Part shown: positions 49,553-63,905 of the stretch, in pieces
Layout of the letters: every line of letters begins with the position of its first letter
Numbering within the stretch: the stretch's first letter is position 1
NCBI GenBank assembly: GCA_002914845.1
Contig: JXTC01000038.1
Coordinates: 90,110 to 154,109, forward strand
Direction: 5' to 3'
Length of the DNA stretch: 64,000 nucleotides
From: Trema orientale
Lineage: Eukaryota; Streptophyta; Magnoliopsida; Rosales; Cannabaceae
The notes under the pieces: model-generated
Told to the model about the DNA's origin: nothing
The model's database searches: none
Seen by the model: only the letters and a program-made list of their open reading frames with translations
Position numbers and translations under genes: made by a program

Positions 49553-49920
49553 GGGATAACTACAAAAAAATATCTTAAAATTTATGTGTTCTGCAATTTA
49601 AACTCTGAAGTTTGGACTCTGCAAAATAATACGATAATATTAAGAATTTCTGAAAATTAATACCCTGGACAGATTTTTTGACTAATTTTAGGAACGAAAA
49701 AATAATAATATCCTCCATTAAAACTAGATTAATCCATATTATTCATCTTAATTTTGAGGATATTATTATATTTTATCAATTAAAATTATTCAAAAAGTCA
49801 ATTCAGGGTATTAATTTTCAGAAATTCTGAATCTCATAGTATTATTTTGTAGAGTCCAAATTTCAGAATTTAAATTGCAGAACACCTAAACTTCAGGATA
49901 TTTTTTTACAGTTATTTTCC
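49553..49920. mobile_element. Foldback MITE
   Basis: About 368 bases with inverted arms of more than 120 bases. Both arms share ctgcaatttaaa, tttggactct, ttctgaaaattaatacc and, near the ends, aaaaaaatatc. Left end gggataactac; right end is the complement of ggaaaataactgt. No convincing target duplication was found. Confidence 0.75.
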
Positions 49921-50982
49921 ATACTCAATTCCAAGTACGTTTCTTAATGGACAATGCCAAGTTGCCAATCCTTCTCATGCCAAAACAGCAAGGAAGGACT
50001 TAAAAAACTTCCATTCTTTTGAGAGACCTAAAGTGGGCCAGGTTATGCATCTTACTAATAAAGGTATAGATATCTCCTGTCACTTTGTTAGTGCATGGTT
50101 GTCCCATTTTTTCGCACATTTTGCTTTATATATTTACATATATTTATTTATTTCTCTCTTTGTAAGGATTGAGCAATTAATTTAGTTGATTAGGTTTAAA
50201 AAGAAAATTACAAAAATTAAGTAGAAAATAATGAAATGTTTTTTGGTTTAGCGGGGATACTAGAATCTAATTCTTCGGAAAAAAAAAAACTTCAGATTTG
50301 CAGTGTCTTAAACCAATATCCAAAGAACCTACTAAAATCTTAAATTATAGACTGCAATTTCAATTTTGCAAATTAAGAAACCAGCACGAGTTTTTCAATT
50401 TTCTTTTCTTCCCATTAGCCCATAAAATGGCATCCACACCTAAACACAAACATCTTAAATAATTGAAAAAATAAAGTAGTTAAGTGTAAATATTTCCACA
50501 AAACATGAAAAAAAAAAAAAGAAGAAGCTCCCATTCCTTTTGGAGGTTTGCAATCGCCAAAAGGAAAAACACTGCAGTTTTATATTTTCCGGCAAAAGAA
50601 ATTATTCCATATTAATTTATCAGCAAAGACGGGGAGAAGAAAACTCTTGTGTTTTAAAAAGTAAGGCAAAGGTCACTACTCACCACAATGATAAAAGGCA
50701 AGTATCACCTTTGAATTCAAACGTACATCACACCACTAAAAATTTGTGTGTGGTGATGATTACTAAGTACTAGGTAAGCTTGTGTTATTAATACCCTAAA
50801 TTTCCAAAAATTGTACTTGAACCTTCAAAATACGATTTCTTAGCAGTCGTGCTAACAGTTATAGCGTGTTCTTTAACATTCTATTACGTACAAAAGCTTT
50901 CATAAGCCTAAATTGCATTTAGGTTAGTAATCTAAAAGTCATGACAGTTGATTGAGGAGACGTATCACAACTTCTTTTATAC
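49921..50982. other. Intergenic region
   Basis: AT-rich. Short open frames show no recognisable domain. Nothing further supported. Confidence 0.4.
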
Positions 50983-51357
50983 TATGTTTGATAGAAAAGA
51001 GGGGTAGGAATGACAAATAGATCGGGAGGGATGAATACTTCGAGGGATATAGGGAGGACAATAGCTCTCTCTTTCTGGTAGATGATACAGGTAAATCACT
51101 ATGATATATTACTCATTTGAAGCAAACATATTTATTGATTTTTATAAATGGTGATTTTGTCATTTAATTTCCTTTTTGCCATTCGCCATTCCTCTCCTTG
51201 TCCTTCCAATGATGAAAGGGTTTAATTTATTGGGCCCGGAACTACCTCTCCTCCTCCACCCCCCAACCCCACGATCTTTCATATCAAATAATAGATTTTA
51301 GCTCTCCTTTCACCATTTTTCATTGTTCCACAAATCTCTCATACTAAACAAAATATT
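50983..51357. mobile_element. Possible diverged PIF-type MITE
   Basis: Left end actatgtttgatagaaaaga and right end ctctcatactaaacaaaata are roughly inverted, and purine-rich versus pyrimidine-rich arms recall the element at 46549. Divergence is high and the target duplication is unclear. Confidence 0.35.
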
Positions 51358-52089
51358 AGTGTTATCCTCTTCATCCGCCCTTATATAAACCATGAGTAGG
51401 ACTCCTATGTCTATCTACTCCCGTCATCTTGAGTGTATCAAATAGTGAGTGCAATTTTGCCAAGATTAGAAGATGAGAATTATTAGATGTGAGAACTTCA
51501 CTCAAATTTTAGGGACCAATAATATAATTGTCCTACTGAAGTTATTGAGAGAACAAAATAGTGGTATAAATATATTATTTTGGAAATAACTTCACAGTAT
51601 TAACAAATCATGTACACTATAAAAATAATTAAACTGACGTGACATTATATCATTAATTAGTATTTAAAATTACGAATGTATATTTTTTAAGTTACAAATG
51701 AATAATAGAAGTATAACGATATTAGTATTTTCTTATTTTTGTTGGTTGTTTTGTTTTGTTATTCATTTATTTTACATCTAATTTATGGGAGATTACTAAT
51801 TTGACCTTATTTTAGTTTATGGTGAAAGATGGCACAAATTACAATTCATTTACAAAAAAATAAATTTTTTTTCTTCATTAAAATTTTAAAAATCCAAAAT
51901 TACCCTAAAGTCCCTTCAAATTGAAAATTTTTGTTCAAAGTTGAAATAAACTCGGCTTAACTCAAAGTATTTTGACCACAGTCAAAAAACAAGAACCGAG
52001 TTTTAAAAAAAATAAAAATCTAAGGCCGAAAAAATTAGATTTGATGATAATGAATTACCTCTTTTGACTTCGGTCATAATAAAGAGAAA

Positions 52090-52271
52090 AATGCTAAATG
52101 GATTCTCTTTCTCCCTCTCTTTTATATTCTCCAATCTCACTGTCTGATACGTGGATTCCACTATTCGATTTAATATTTTAATAATGTAACAAATCATAGT
52201 AGAATCCACGTGTCAAGCAGTGAGAAAAAGAGAAAGCAAAAGAGAGTGTAAAAAAGAGTGTTGCTAGCATT
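52090..52271. mobile_element. Short hairpin MITE
   Basis: Ends aatgcta and tagcatt with inverted arms. The longest matched part is acgtggattccacta against tagtagaatccacgt around a central AT-rich loop. About 180 bases, with no target duplication seen. Confidence 0.6.
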
Positions 52272-52484
52272 CTTCTAATAAAAATTTTGTAAATGAGTGA
52301 AAAAAGCTTAGAGTGGCTATACATATTTTGTATAGGGAATAAGATTTTAACATTTTAATTTAGATATTTAAGTAAAAATTAGATAAATAACATGATATTG
52401 ATGGTTTGTTTTGATAAAATCCTGAAAGAAGACAATTTTATGACTAAGAGGCCAATAATAGACCCCCTAAACCCCTTAATTTAT

Positions 52485-52809
52485 GAGAAATTTAGGTAGA
52501 TGACCAAGATTTTAAATTTGATTAAGTAGATGTCCACTTTTAAAATTTTATAGCTAAATGTTCAGGTATATATATTTTTACACTTGGTAGATACACAATG
52601 TTTTTACACTTGGTATATATAGCTAGATGTCCACTTTTAAAATTTTAGTTACTATTTAGAAATGCACTGAGTATATAATTTTTTATACTTGGTATATAAA
52701 ATTTTACACTTGGTATATAAACATATATACCGGACATTTTGCTATAATATTTGACAAGTGGATATTTACTGAAATTGGGTCCAAAATTCGGTCATATTTC
52801 TATAAGCCC
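52485..52809. mobile_element. Short MULE derivative related to the 58.9-kb insertion
   Basis: A 325-base element with imperfect inverted ends of about 80 bases. It begins gagaaatttaggtagatgac, with tagatgtccac and tatagctaaatgt further in; the far end repeats these in inverted order. Flanks ttaatttat (52476-52484) and ctaatttat (52810-52818) form a 9-base duplication with one mismatch. The start and inner words match the left end of the large element at 58883. Confidence 0.78.
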
Positions 52810-53057
52810 CTAATTTATTCTTATAACTTTCTCACGCATCAATTTCGTCCTTTTTTATTAATAGAAAAATTGGACCAAAAATGGTAATATTTGCAACAAT
52901 TTTTTTTTTTAAAAGAATATTTGCAACAATTTCACTCTTGGAGGATTCAAGTACAATTGTTTTTTTTTTTTCAAAAAAAAAAAAAAAGACACTAACAAAT
53001 TAGAGGAAGTATTGTAAAAAATTGTAAAATATTTACTTTTATTATACTAAAATACAG

Positions 53058-53088
53058 CACGTGGGGGTATGTGGGTGCAGATTATAAA
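53058..53088 (+). promoter_or_regulatory. G-box and TATA box of the KARI gene
   Basis: CACGTG at 53058-53063 and TATAAA at 53083-53088, about 100 bases before the start codon at 53186. Order and spacing fit a plant core promoter with a leader of about 70 bases. Motif-based only. Confidence 0.55.
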
Positions 53089-53185
53089 GAGGACAGTTGT
53101 GGTGAGACGCAATCTGCCTGCCACAAAACCCTTCCTCTCCAACTCAACTCATTTCTCTTCTTCTCTGACTCACTTACTGCCTTTG

Positions 53186-56939
<3,754 letters not shown>

Positions 56940-57727
56940 AGGTGAAACCTTTTATTTGGCAGTTATGATTGAGCAGAACTGTCATAAGTCTAGTAGTGTG
57001 CTTTAGAATCCACAAGTTGAATCAGCCGACTGTAGCTCTCACTAGTTTCTTGTGTTTTGTATCCTAATGTTTTGTTGTGTTTCTTTCTTAAATAAAGACC
57101 AGGTGAAGTCTGTGTTTATGTTTAGTCATGTTGAGGTGACATCCAGTAGCGAACTATATTATCCATGTTTCGAACCTTCTCTGAGTTCATATATGGGATA
57201 TATTGCCCGAATGGAGGGCTTGTTAGTTGTTAATGATGCATTCATTACCTTCATACCTTCACATTTATGTTTTGTGTTGCTTGCAAAACCTGGGAGAGAT
57301 GCTACGGATCAACCTAGAGTTTCAGTGGTGGCCTCAAAGGAATGGACTTGGTAGTGGTTTANAATATGAAAAGAGTCGAGTTTACTTGGGCATTTAGGCT
57401 TTTTTACTTGGCTAAGGCCTAAGCTTAAGCGTTTTAAGGGATGATACCTAACTTGAAAATATAATCGGGTTTTAAAAGGCTATATGGGTTATAGAACTTA
57501 AGCTAAGGAATCCTTTTTTAGTTGGATTAGGAGAACCATTTGGTTCACTTTGAACACCTAAACAATCCTCCAGAATTGAATGTCAGATCCAAACAGAACC
57601 ATGTCCGAAATGAGGCTCAAGTCTAGTTAATCCTCTAATGACTGGATATTCATTCATTGACAGCTTTTTCCTAGATCAAATTATTCCATTTAAACGAGAA
57701 GAAACATAAAACGTCGAGTCTTTTGGA
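56940..57727. other. Intergenic region between KARI and the protease pseudogene
   Basis: KARI 3' UTR and convergent 3' flank of the minus-strand protease pseudogene. One undetermined base at 57362. The C-terminal coding part missing from the protease was not found here. Confidence 0.5.
57091..57096 (+). terminator. KARI polyadenylation signal
   Basis: AATAAA about 150 bases after the KARI stop codon, in T-rich sequence, a normal 3' UTR distance. Confidence 0.5.
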
Positions 57728-59077
57728 TCATAATTCAGAACAGTACTTAGTTCCATCCTCGTCAACTCCATAACCAACAGCTGTCACACCATGGTCCAAG
57801 CTGGTGCCACAAGCTCCAGTGAAGACCCCGCTGGAGTAGAATTGGAACTCGAATCCACCAGCATCGATAGCCACCGAGACGGGCTGTTTGGAGACGGCTT
57901 TAAGCAAGTTGTTTTCGCTGTTTGCTGGCACATCTTCATGGCCAGTTATCTTTGCTGCACGTTTGGTTTCCTCTTTGGCATTGCAAGTTCCATCAACTCC
58001 CGTGTAAGGGTAGCCAGATTCGGTGTTGAGGCCTCGATTTGTCTGTATGAATTTGAAGGCGTCATCCATTAATCCGCCATTGCAGCCTTGGTCCTCACCC
58101 TTAACGTCACAGTCAACTAGCTCTTGCTCGGATAAAGAGACTAGCTTCCCGGTTGATAGTTTTGTGATACCTTCCACAGCTGCTACTGCTGAAAATGCCC
58201 AACAACATCCTAGAGTACAGATTTTCAAATGGTAATATGGAGTTAGGGATCATTTCACTTCAAATTAATAATAAATTTATACTTTTTCTTGGATTTTGAG
58301 TTTACTAACAACTCAAACCTTCACGTCACTTAGTTTAAACTTTTAGACTTAGTACAATCTGTCATATGCAATTTAATTTATGAATTAGATGTAATTACAA
58401 AAATTATAAAAGTGACAAAGTCAAAGTTAACATTGACAACTTAAAGTTAATTATTTTTAGTAAGACTTGTCACGATTAATCACGCATAATACATCTTAAT
58501 AAACCGTCTATTATTTAAACATTAATCTCATTATAAAACAAATATCGTCGGTTAAACTATAATTAATATGTCTAATTGTAACAAAATTCTTTTTAACTAC
58601 AATTAAAGTCAAAACTCATTACTAAAACAAATGAAAAAAATATATTGAAGATGAGAAATAACTTAAAATTACCGCATTGGCCTTGATCCTTGACTGGAGT
58701 GACAGCTCCTTTCTTTCTCCAGTCCAACGAGGATGGGACCACAGAAACATTCTCATACCGAAACCACGTCGTTTTCGATGAGCCACAAACGTGGGCCTTG
58801 TATCTGTTCCTCGAGGCCCTAAACTCTTCGTTGGTTAGGTCCGCAAGCTGGTTGACCCCAAGCTTGTAAGGCTCCTTTGAAGGAGATAATGTGGTAGATG
58901 ACCACTTTTTAAAATTATTTTAAATAGATGTCCAATTTTTAAATCTTATAGCTAAATGTCCATATCATTTAAAGTTGTATTTTTATTTTCCTTCTTGCCC
59001 TTTTCTTTCTGTACTGAGTTTTTTTTTTTTTTTGCTTTTTTGTTTGTATCGTTCTCTCTCTCCCTTGTTCTCTCTAC

Positions 59078-59080
<3 letters not shown>

Positions 59081-59110
<30 letters not shown>
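59081..59110. repeat. (CT)n microsatellite
   Basis: Fifteen CT units within the left arm of the MULE. Confidence 0.95.
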
Positions 59111-59114
<4 letters not shown>

Positions 59115-59238
59115 GCGCTCTCTCTCTCTTGTTTCATTTAATCAATTTTTCGACGAAATTTTTTTCATGTTTTCCGGCGCTCTCTCTCTCTTGTTTCATT
59201 TAATCAATTTTTCGACGAAATTTTTTTCATGTTTTCCG
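59115..59238 (+). repeat. 62-base perfect tandem duplication
   Basis: Units 59115-59176 and 59177-59238 are identical, each beginning gcgctctctctctcttg and ending ttttccg. It lies in the MULE left arm. Confidence 0.92.
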
Positions 59239-59460
59239 GCGTTTTAAGGTCCTTCTCTGGCGGCGTTTTGAACGAATTCACTCTTTCATCTATAGAGGTA
59301 TATATTGTATTGTTTATATGAGTTTTGATTTTGATTTTGATTTTGCTTTATAGTATTGTGTCTTAGTTTGTGGCTTTTTATTTTTATTACCACTTTCTTA
59401 TATAATCATATGTTTTGTTACTAATTAAGGTTTATTTGTATTATTCTTTTTTTTTTTGAA

Positions 59461-60060
59461 TTATTTTTCGTAATTGGTACTGGTTCATAAAAATTTTATC
59501 ATAGTACATACGTTTTTTGTGGTGGTATATGGTATTACTGTTCGTTGGTTTTTTGTTGCTGAAAATATTCACTATTTTAGTTCGGTTCATGAATTCTTTG
59601 TCGCGGTATATGTGTTTTTTGTATTGGTATATGGTGTTTCTTTTCTCTAGTTTTTGTATATAAATATGTTAGGTATTTTCTTAGTTTAGTTCATATATTT
59701 TTGTCTATGGTATATATGATTTTTGAGGTTGTATATACTATTTTTTGTCATAGTATATAATTTTTGAATTATTTTTCATAATCGATAATGGTTCATGAAG
59801 TTTTTGTCGTGGCACATATGTTTTCTGTGGTGGTATATGACATTACTGTTTGTTGGCTTTTATTACTAAAGATGTTCACTATTATAGTTTGGTTCATGAG
59901 TTCTTTGTCGCGGTATATGTGTTTTTTGTGTTGGTATATGGTGTTTCTGTTCTCTGATTTTTGTTTACAAACGTGTTAAGTATTTTCTTTTTCGGTTCAT
60001 AAATTTTTGGACGTGGTATATAGGATTTTTAAGGTAGTATATGGTATATTAGTATTTTGT
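59461..60060 (+). repeat. Approximately 308-base diverged tandem duplication
   Basis: The segment from 59461 (ttatttttcgtaattgg) recurs from 59769 (ttatttttcataatcga). Both contain the same series of ggttcat, ttctttgtcgcggtatatg and ggtatatggtgtttct words. Part of the subterminal repeat system of the MULE. Confidence 0.8.
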
Positions 60061-60403
60061 GATTATTGTATGTTAATTATTTGTTGTTTGGTTCATATCA
60101 TTTTAGTTGTGGTATATGTGATTTTTGTAATGGTAAATTTTTGGTCGTGGTATAATGTTGTTGAATATGTTTAGTACTTTGGGTTTAATTTCTATACTTT
60201 TTGTTATGGTTCATATGCTTATGAATTTTATATACATAATGATGTATCTACTTTATTTTTTTGGGAAAATATGGTGGATGACTTTTTTGTGTTGTGGTTG
60301 ATATGCTTATGTATCTTTTCTTTAGATTCATGTACCTAGTTCATTTTTTTATAGTTGGTTTTTTCATCAAGTTGGAAGTCAATTGATTAGTATTGCTTAT
60401 CAA

Positions 60404-60550
60404 GGGCAGGTTGCTCTCCTACCTATTATTGAGAAAGCTAGTGCTGGCAGGCCGAAAAAGAAACAAATCCCATCTACTGATGAATTCCAGAAGAAACAAG
60501 TGCAATACAGTCAATGCGAGCAATACGGCCACAAGCAAAAAAATTACTAA
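60404..60550 (+). pseudogene. MuDR-type transposase C-terminal remnant
   Basis: A 48-residue frame ending in a stop reads ASAGRPKKKQIPSTDEFQKK and then YSQCEQYGHKQKNY. Plant MULE transposases end with a GRPKKKR-like basic linker and a CCHC zinc knuckle. Here the first and last cysteines of the knuckle are tyrosine. The catalytic and SWIM parts are missing upstream. Confidence 0.75.
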
Positions 60551-62619
60551 GGATCCTATTCATGTGGAATTCCGTGTTCTAAAGAAGATGAAAACTTATG
60601 ATCAATCATTAGGTCCTTGTTGTTTGAGTTGTAGTAGTTTTTTTTTTGGTTAAATAGTGTTCTATATTAATTTATTATCAATTTAGTTTCCGATTTATTC
60701 TCAGTTGTTTATTATTTTTAACTATGGTTCATTAAGTAGTATATTTGAATATATACATGTCTTGCAATATGTATTAAGAAGTATGCAATCAAGAGTTGTT
60801 CAAACAGAATGGTTCATATGTTTATGTACTTTGTTTGCTGATTCATGTACTTACTCTATTTTTTTTCATGTACACATAATATATGAACCACATGTAAGTT
60901 TATGAACCATTCAAATGACCTTATAAACTTGATATATGAACTTATATATGCATTTGAAAAACAAAAAGCATGAACAATTAAAGAAAAAGTATGAACCATT
61001 AAGGAAAAAGTATGAACGAGCAAGAAAAAAAAAAGAACCACTTAAACTCATATACCAACAAGGAAAAGTATAAATCCGCAAGTAAAATGTATGAACTAAC
61101 AAGTGAAAAAAATAAACCTGTTAAACTCATATTCCAATAAGTAAAATTTTTTGAACTTATGAACTGCACATATAAAATTATGAATCACATATATAAAAAA
61201 TTTTAAACAACACATTTAGACTTATGAACAATAGATATAAACTTATGAACCACAAAGTTATAGGAGAACTAATAGAATTATGAACCAATGGATTAGAGTC
61301 CATAATATCATCATAACTCCATTAATAGGACAAAAAACCCAAATTCAAAATTGAAGGACTATTTAGGCCTTTTTTTTTTCCCCTCAAAAATCAAAGTATA
61401 ATATCTTAAAAAAATCACTAACCACTGGAACTAATTACACATAATTTTAACCTCGAAAAAATAATCTATGAACTTAACAAATAATTTATGAATTACAAAC
61501 ATAAATTTATGAACCACACACACAATCTTATAATTTTATGAACTGAACAGTACCAAACAAGAATAATAATTAAAAGTTAAGAAAATACTAAATCACCTAA
61601 TATCCATCATACATATTTATTTCCTTTTTTATATAAAAACAAAAGAATTTTGTGAAAACCAACAAAATTTCTCAAAAACAAGATTCAAAATTTGTTTTTA
61701 TTATATAAAAAAGGGGGGAAATTAATTATTTTAGTTTGTCTCCATATTCCCCTTCCAGACCCGTGGTCTTTGCTATGATTGACAATGAATTCGGACTTTT
61801 CCCAATGTTCTCACTAATTATGTCTTCTTATCATTTTTTTAAAATTCTATTTTTCATAAAAATTTCTTTCTTTTCATGCTTCGATTGATATTTAACTTGC
61901 AAAGCTCATTTCTTGTGGAGACATCACCGACCTCCTCCACCTCCTCCTTCTTCAATGAATATGACCATTGCAACCACAACCAGATATACTCCTTCGAAGT
62001 TCCACGACAGTTCTCCGACTTTGTACAGAGATTCTGGCTCGCATACAACCAGCATCTCTGGTCTTCACCTCGCCAGATGGTTTCCCTCCTTTCGTTCACA
62101 CCACCGTCAAGAGAATCACTGTTGAGTTGGTTAAGGGAATTTGGAGTCTAACATGGTGAGGGTAATTTTGACATGAGATTTCAACGTATTAATAAGTTGG
62201 ATTTTTAACTATAAATTATTGGGCTTGGACATATAACAAATTTTGGGCCAAAAAATGGCCATTCTACTATTCAGCCCGGTTTGAAGCCCGGTTAAAAGCG
62301 TCAATTCGGGCCACGTTTCGCTTGAATATCTCGAAACGTTTCTCCTTCTCGTTAACATCCTCGTATACACGTCCGTGGTGGGCCATCCAGTTCTGGTACC
62401 TGTCGTACATGGAGATGGAAGCATCGTCCTGGCCTTGTAGTGTTCGGGCCGAAGCTTCGTTATAAGCCCATGCTCCCAAAACGATAATCAGAGCTAAACA
62501 GATGCATTGGCACTTATTTGTAATGAACCCCATTTTTATGAATTTTTCTGGGAAACAAGAAAATGGGATTTTATGATTCAATTTTGATTTCTGATGAAAT
62601 TTAAGGTTGAGCTCTTATG

Positions 62620-62627
62620 TTTATATA
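62620..62627 (-). promoter_or_regulatory. Probable TATA box of the protease pseudogene
   Basis: The minus strand reads TATATAAA about 90 bases before the ATG at 62533. Spacing matches that of an active plant gene. Confidence 0.5.
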
Positions 62628-63717
62628 GTGCACTTTTTAATCTTTTTTTTTTTTAAAAATAATTAAAGGGGTTGCTCTCTTCGTGGCTGAGAGAATTAAC
62701 CATTTATGTATATCTTCGTGCCTGAAAAGTTGTCCTAATTAATAATCTTGGCTTATAGTATGATTAGTTCGTCTGATTATCATAGACCTGTGTATTTATG
62801 CGTATATACTATTAATTATAAGGTTTGTATTATACATTACCATGACAAAATATAGTCTTATTTTCCGTAGATTTGTATTCTAATCGCGTTTTTTCTTTCC
62901 CCAAAAGGAAAAATGCTATTGCTGTACGCTCTCGTTTGATCAATGTAAATAAGATATGCAAAGGTGGATTGTAGAAAGGAAAATACCGAAAATCTAAAAT
63001 ATATATATATATATATATATATACACCAGTTTCCACCCCTATATATATATTTTAAATCTGAAGAATATATATATATATATATATACCAGTTTGTTTTAGC
63101 AAAATTTACGAATTTCCACCCCTATATATATATATATATATTTTAAATCTGAAATAGATATGAAAAAAAAAAACCAAAAACCTCTGCTGTGTTTTAGCAA
63201 AATGCCATTTTTCTCCTATGATTTTAGAAATACAAATTTATCCCCTCAGTTTGTCAAATTAGATTAAAACTATCACCTAAGACAAATTTTGGTTTTTCCA
63301 ATTTTTTTTTTTAATCTGAAATGACCAAACAGCCAATGGTCAAAGAATCAAATTGTCCATTAAACCTACAACCAAACAACTAAAATATGGAAGATTCAAA
63401 TTAAAACTTAAAAACTTATAATTTTTCGTTTTTAAAAAATATGAGTGTTTGGTTGTTGCGTTAAGGAAGTAATTTATTAAGACTATTTTATTAACTCTGA
63501 CTGAGAGTATTAGTGTCATTTTGCAATGTAATTTTGACCAAATGACCCAACTTGGTGAAGTGAGATGATATGTTTTGTATTTTGAAAAACACACGGTGAA
63601 AACTGGTCTTTTGTTAAAACACATGCAAGGTTTTTAGTCTCTTCCCTATAGATCATCAATCTGTCAAATCAAGTCAAATTTAGCGCCTCACTATGATAAC
63701 ATCTACAACTACAGGCC
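62628..63717. other. Intergenic region with TA repeats and a local duplication
   Basis: No gene. (TA)n tracts at 62999-63023, about 63066-63085 and about 63123-63140 are embedded in a local duplication. The words accagttt, tttccacccctatatata and ttttaaatctgaa occur twice between 63000 and 63155. Confidence 0.7.
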
Positions 63718-63905
63718 TTGGTGGTTGCAGAGTGGACATCGGCACACCCATCATCAGCAACTTCCTGTCGAATCCAGTTCACGTAGAGCCGTTCAAAGTA
63801 TGCATGCGTGCGCACAACTGAGACCTACCATCGACATTGCAGTGCCCCCCAGATGCAAATGCCGGAGTTGCGCAACTCGAGCAATTGAAACTGAAACCTT
63901 TTTGC
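63718..63905 (+). pseudogene. KARI 3'-end fragment, decayed
   Basis: Resembles the last KARI exon from about 56764 to 56955. Shared blocks are tcagcaacttcctgtcg, atccagttcacg, gcgcacaactgagacctac, ccggagttgcgcaactc and gaaacctttt, the last lying beyond the KARI stop codon. Small insertions and deletions break the frame. It includes 3' UTR sequence, so it is a copy of the gene end. It could be a genomic duplication or a truncated retrocopy; no poly(A) tail is evident. Confidence 0.88.

Larger units (their letters stand above)
58883..62277 (+). mobile_element. Mutator-like element (MULE) inserted in the protease exon
   Basis: A 3395-base insertion with imperfect inverted ends of about 80 bases: gagataatgtggtagatgac at the left, the complement of gggctgaatagtagaatggc at the right. 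It is flanked by a 9-base target duplication with two mismatches (cctttgaag 58874-58882, ggtttgaag 62278-62286). A MuDR-type transposase C-terminus remains at 60404-60550. The rest is subterminal repeats, with ggttcat words on the left half and atgaacc words on the right half. Mutation of the ends and transposase suggests it is no longer autonomous. Confidence 0.87.
57728..62533 (-). pseudogene. Papain-like cysteine protease, disrupted by a transposon and C-terminally truncated
   Basis: Pieces in order: exon 1a 62533-62287 (signal peptide from MGFITNKC, propeptide with ERYF/ERFNIN-type helix), an inserted element, exon 1b 58873-58673 (YKLGVNQLADLTNEEF to DQGQCG), an intron with GT-AG ends, and exon 2 58209-57728. 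Exon 2 keeps the catalytic Cys (GCCWAF) and His ([10 protein letters not shown]) but stops after GTKY, losing the NSWG segment with the catalytic Asn and about 45 residues. The intron site and phase equal those of the intact gene at 5.4-7.4 kb. Joining across the insertion, with one target copy removed, restores frame (FNRA then SKEPYK). The gene was therefore probably functional before insertion. Confidence 0.9.

Noticed and set aside
58952-59141. Arg-Glu repeat frame and its Ser-Leu counterpart
   Set aside because: Both are translations of the CT/GA microsatellite.
60856-61102. Minus-strand frames with repeated short hydrophobic motifs
   Set aside because: They arise from the atgaacc repeat array of the MULE and do not resemble a protein.
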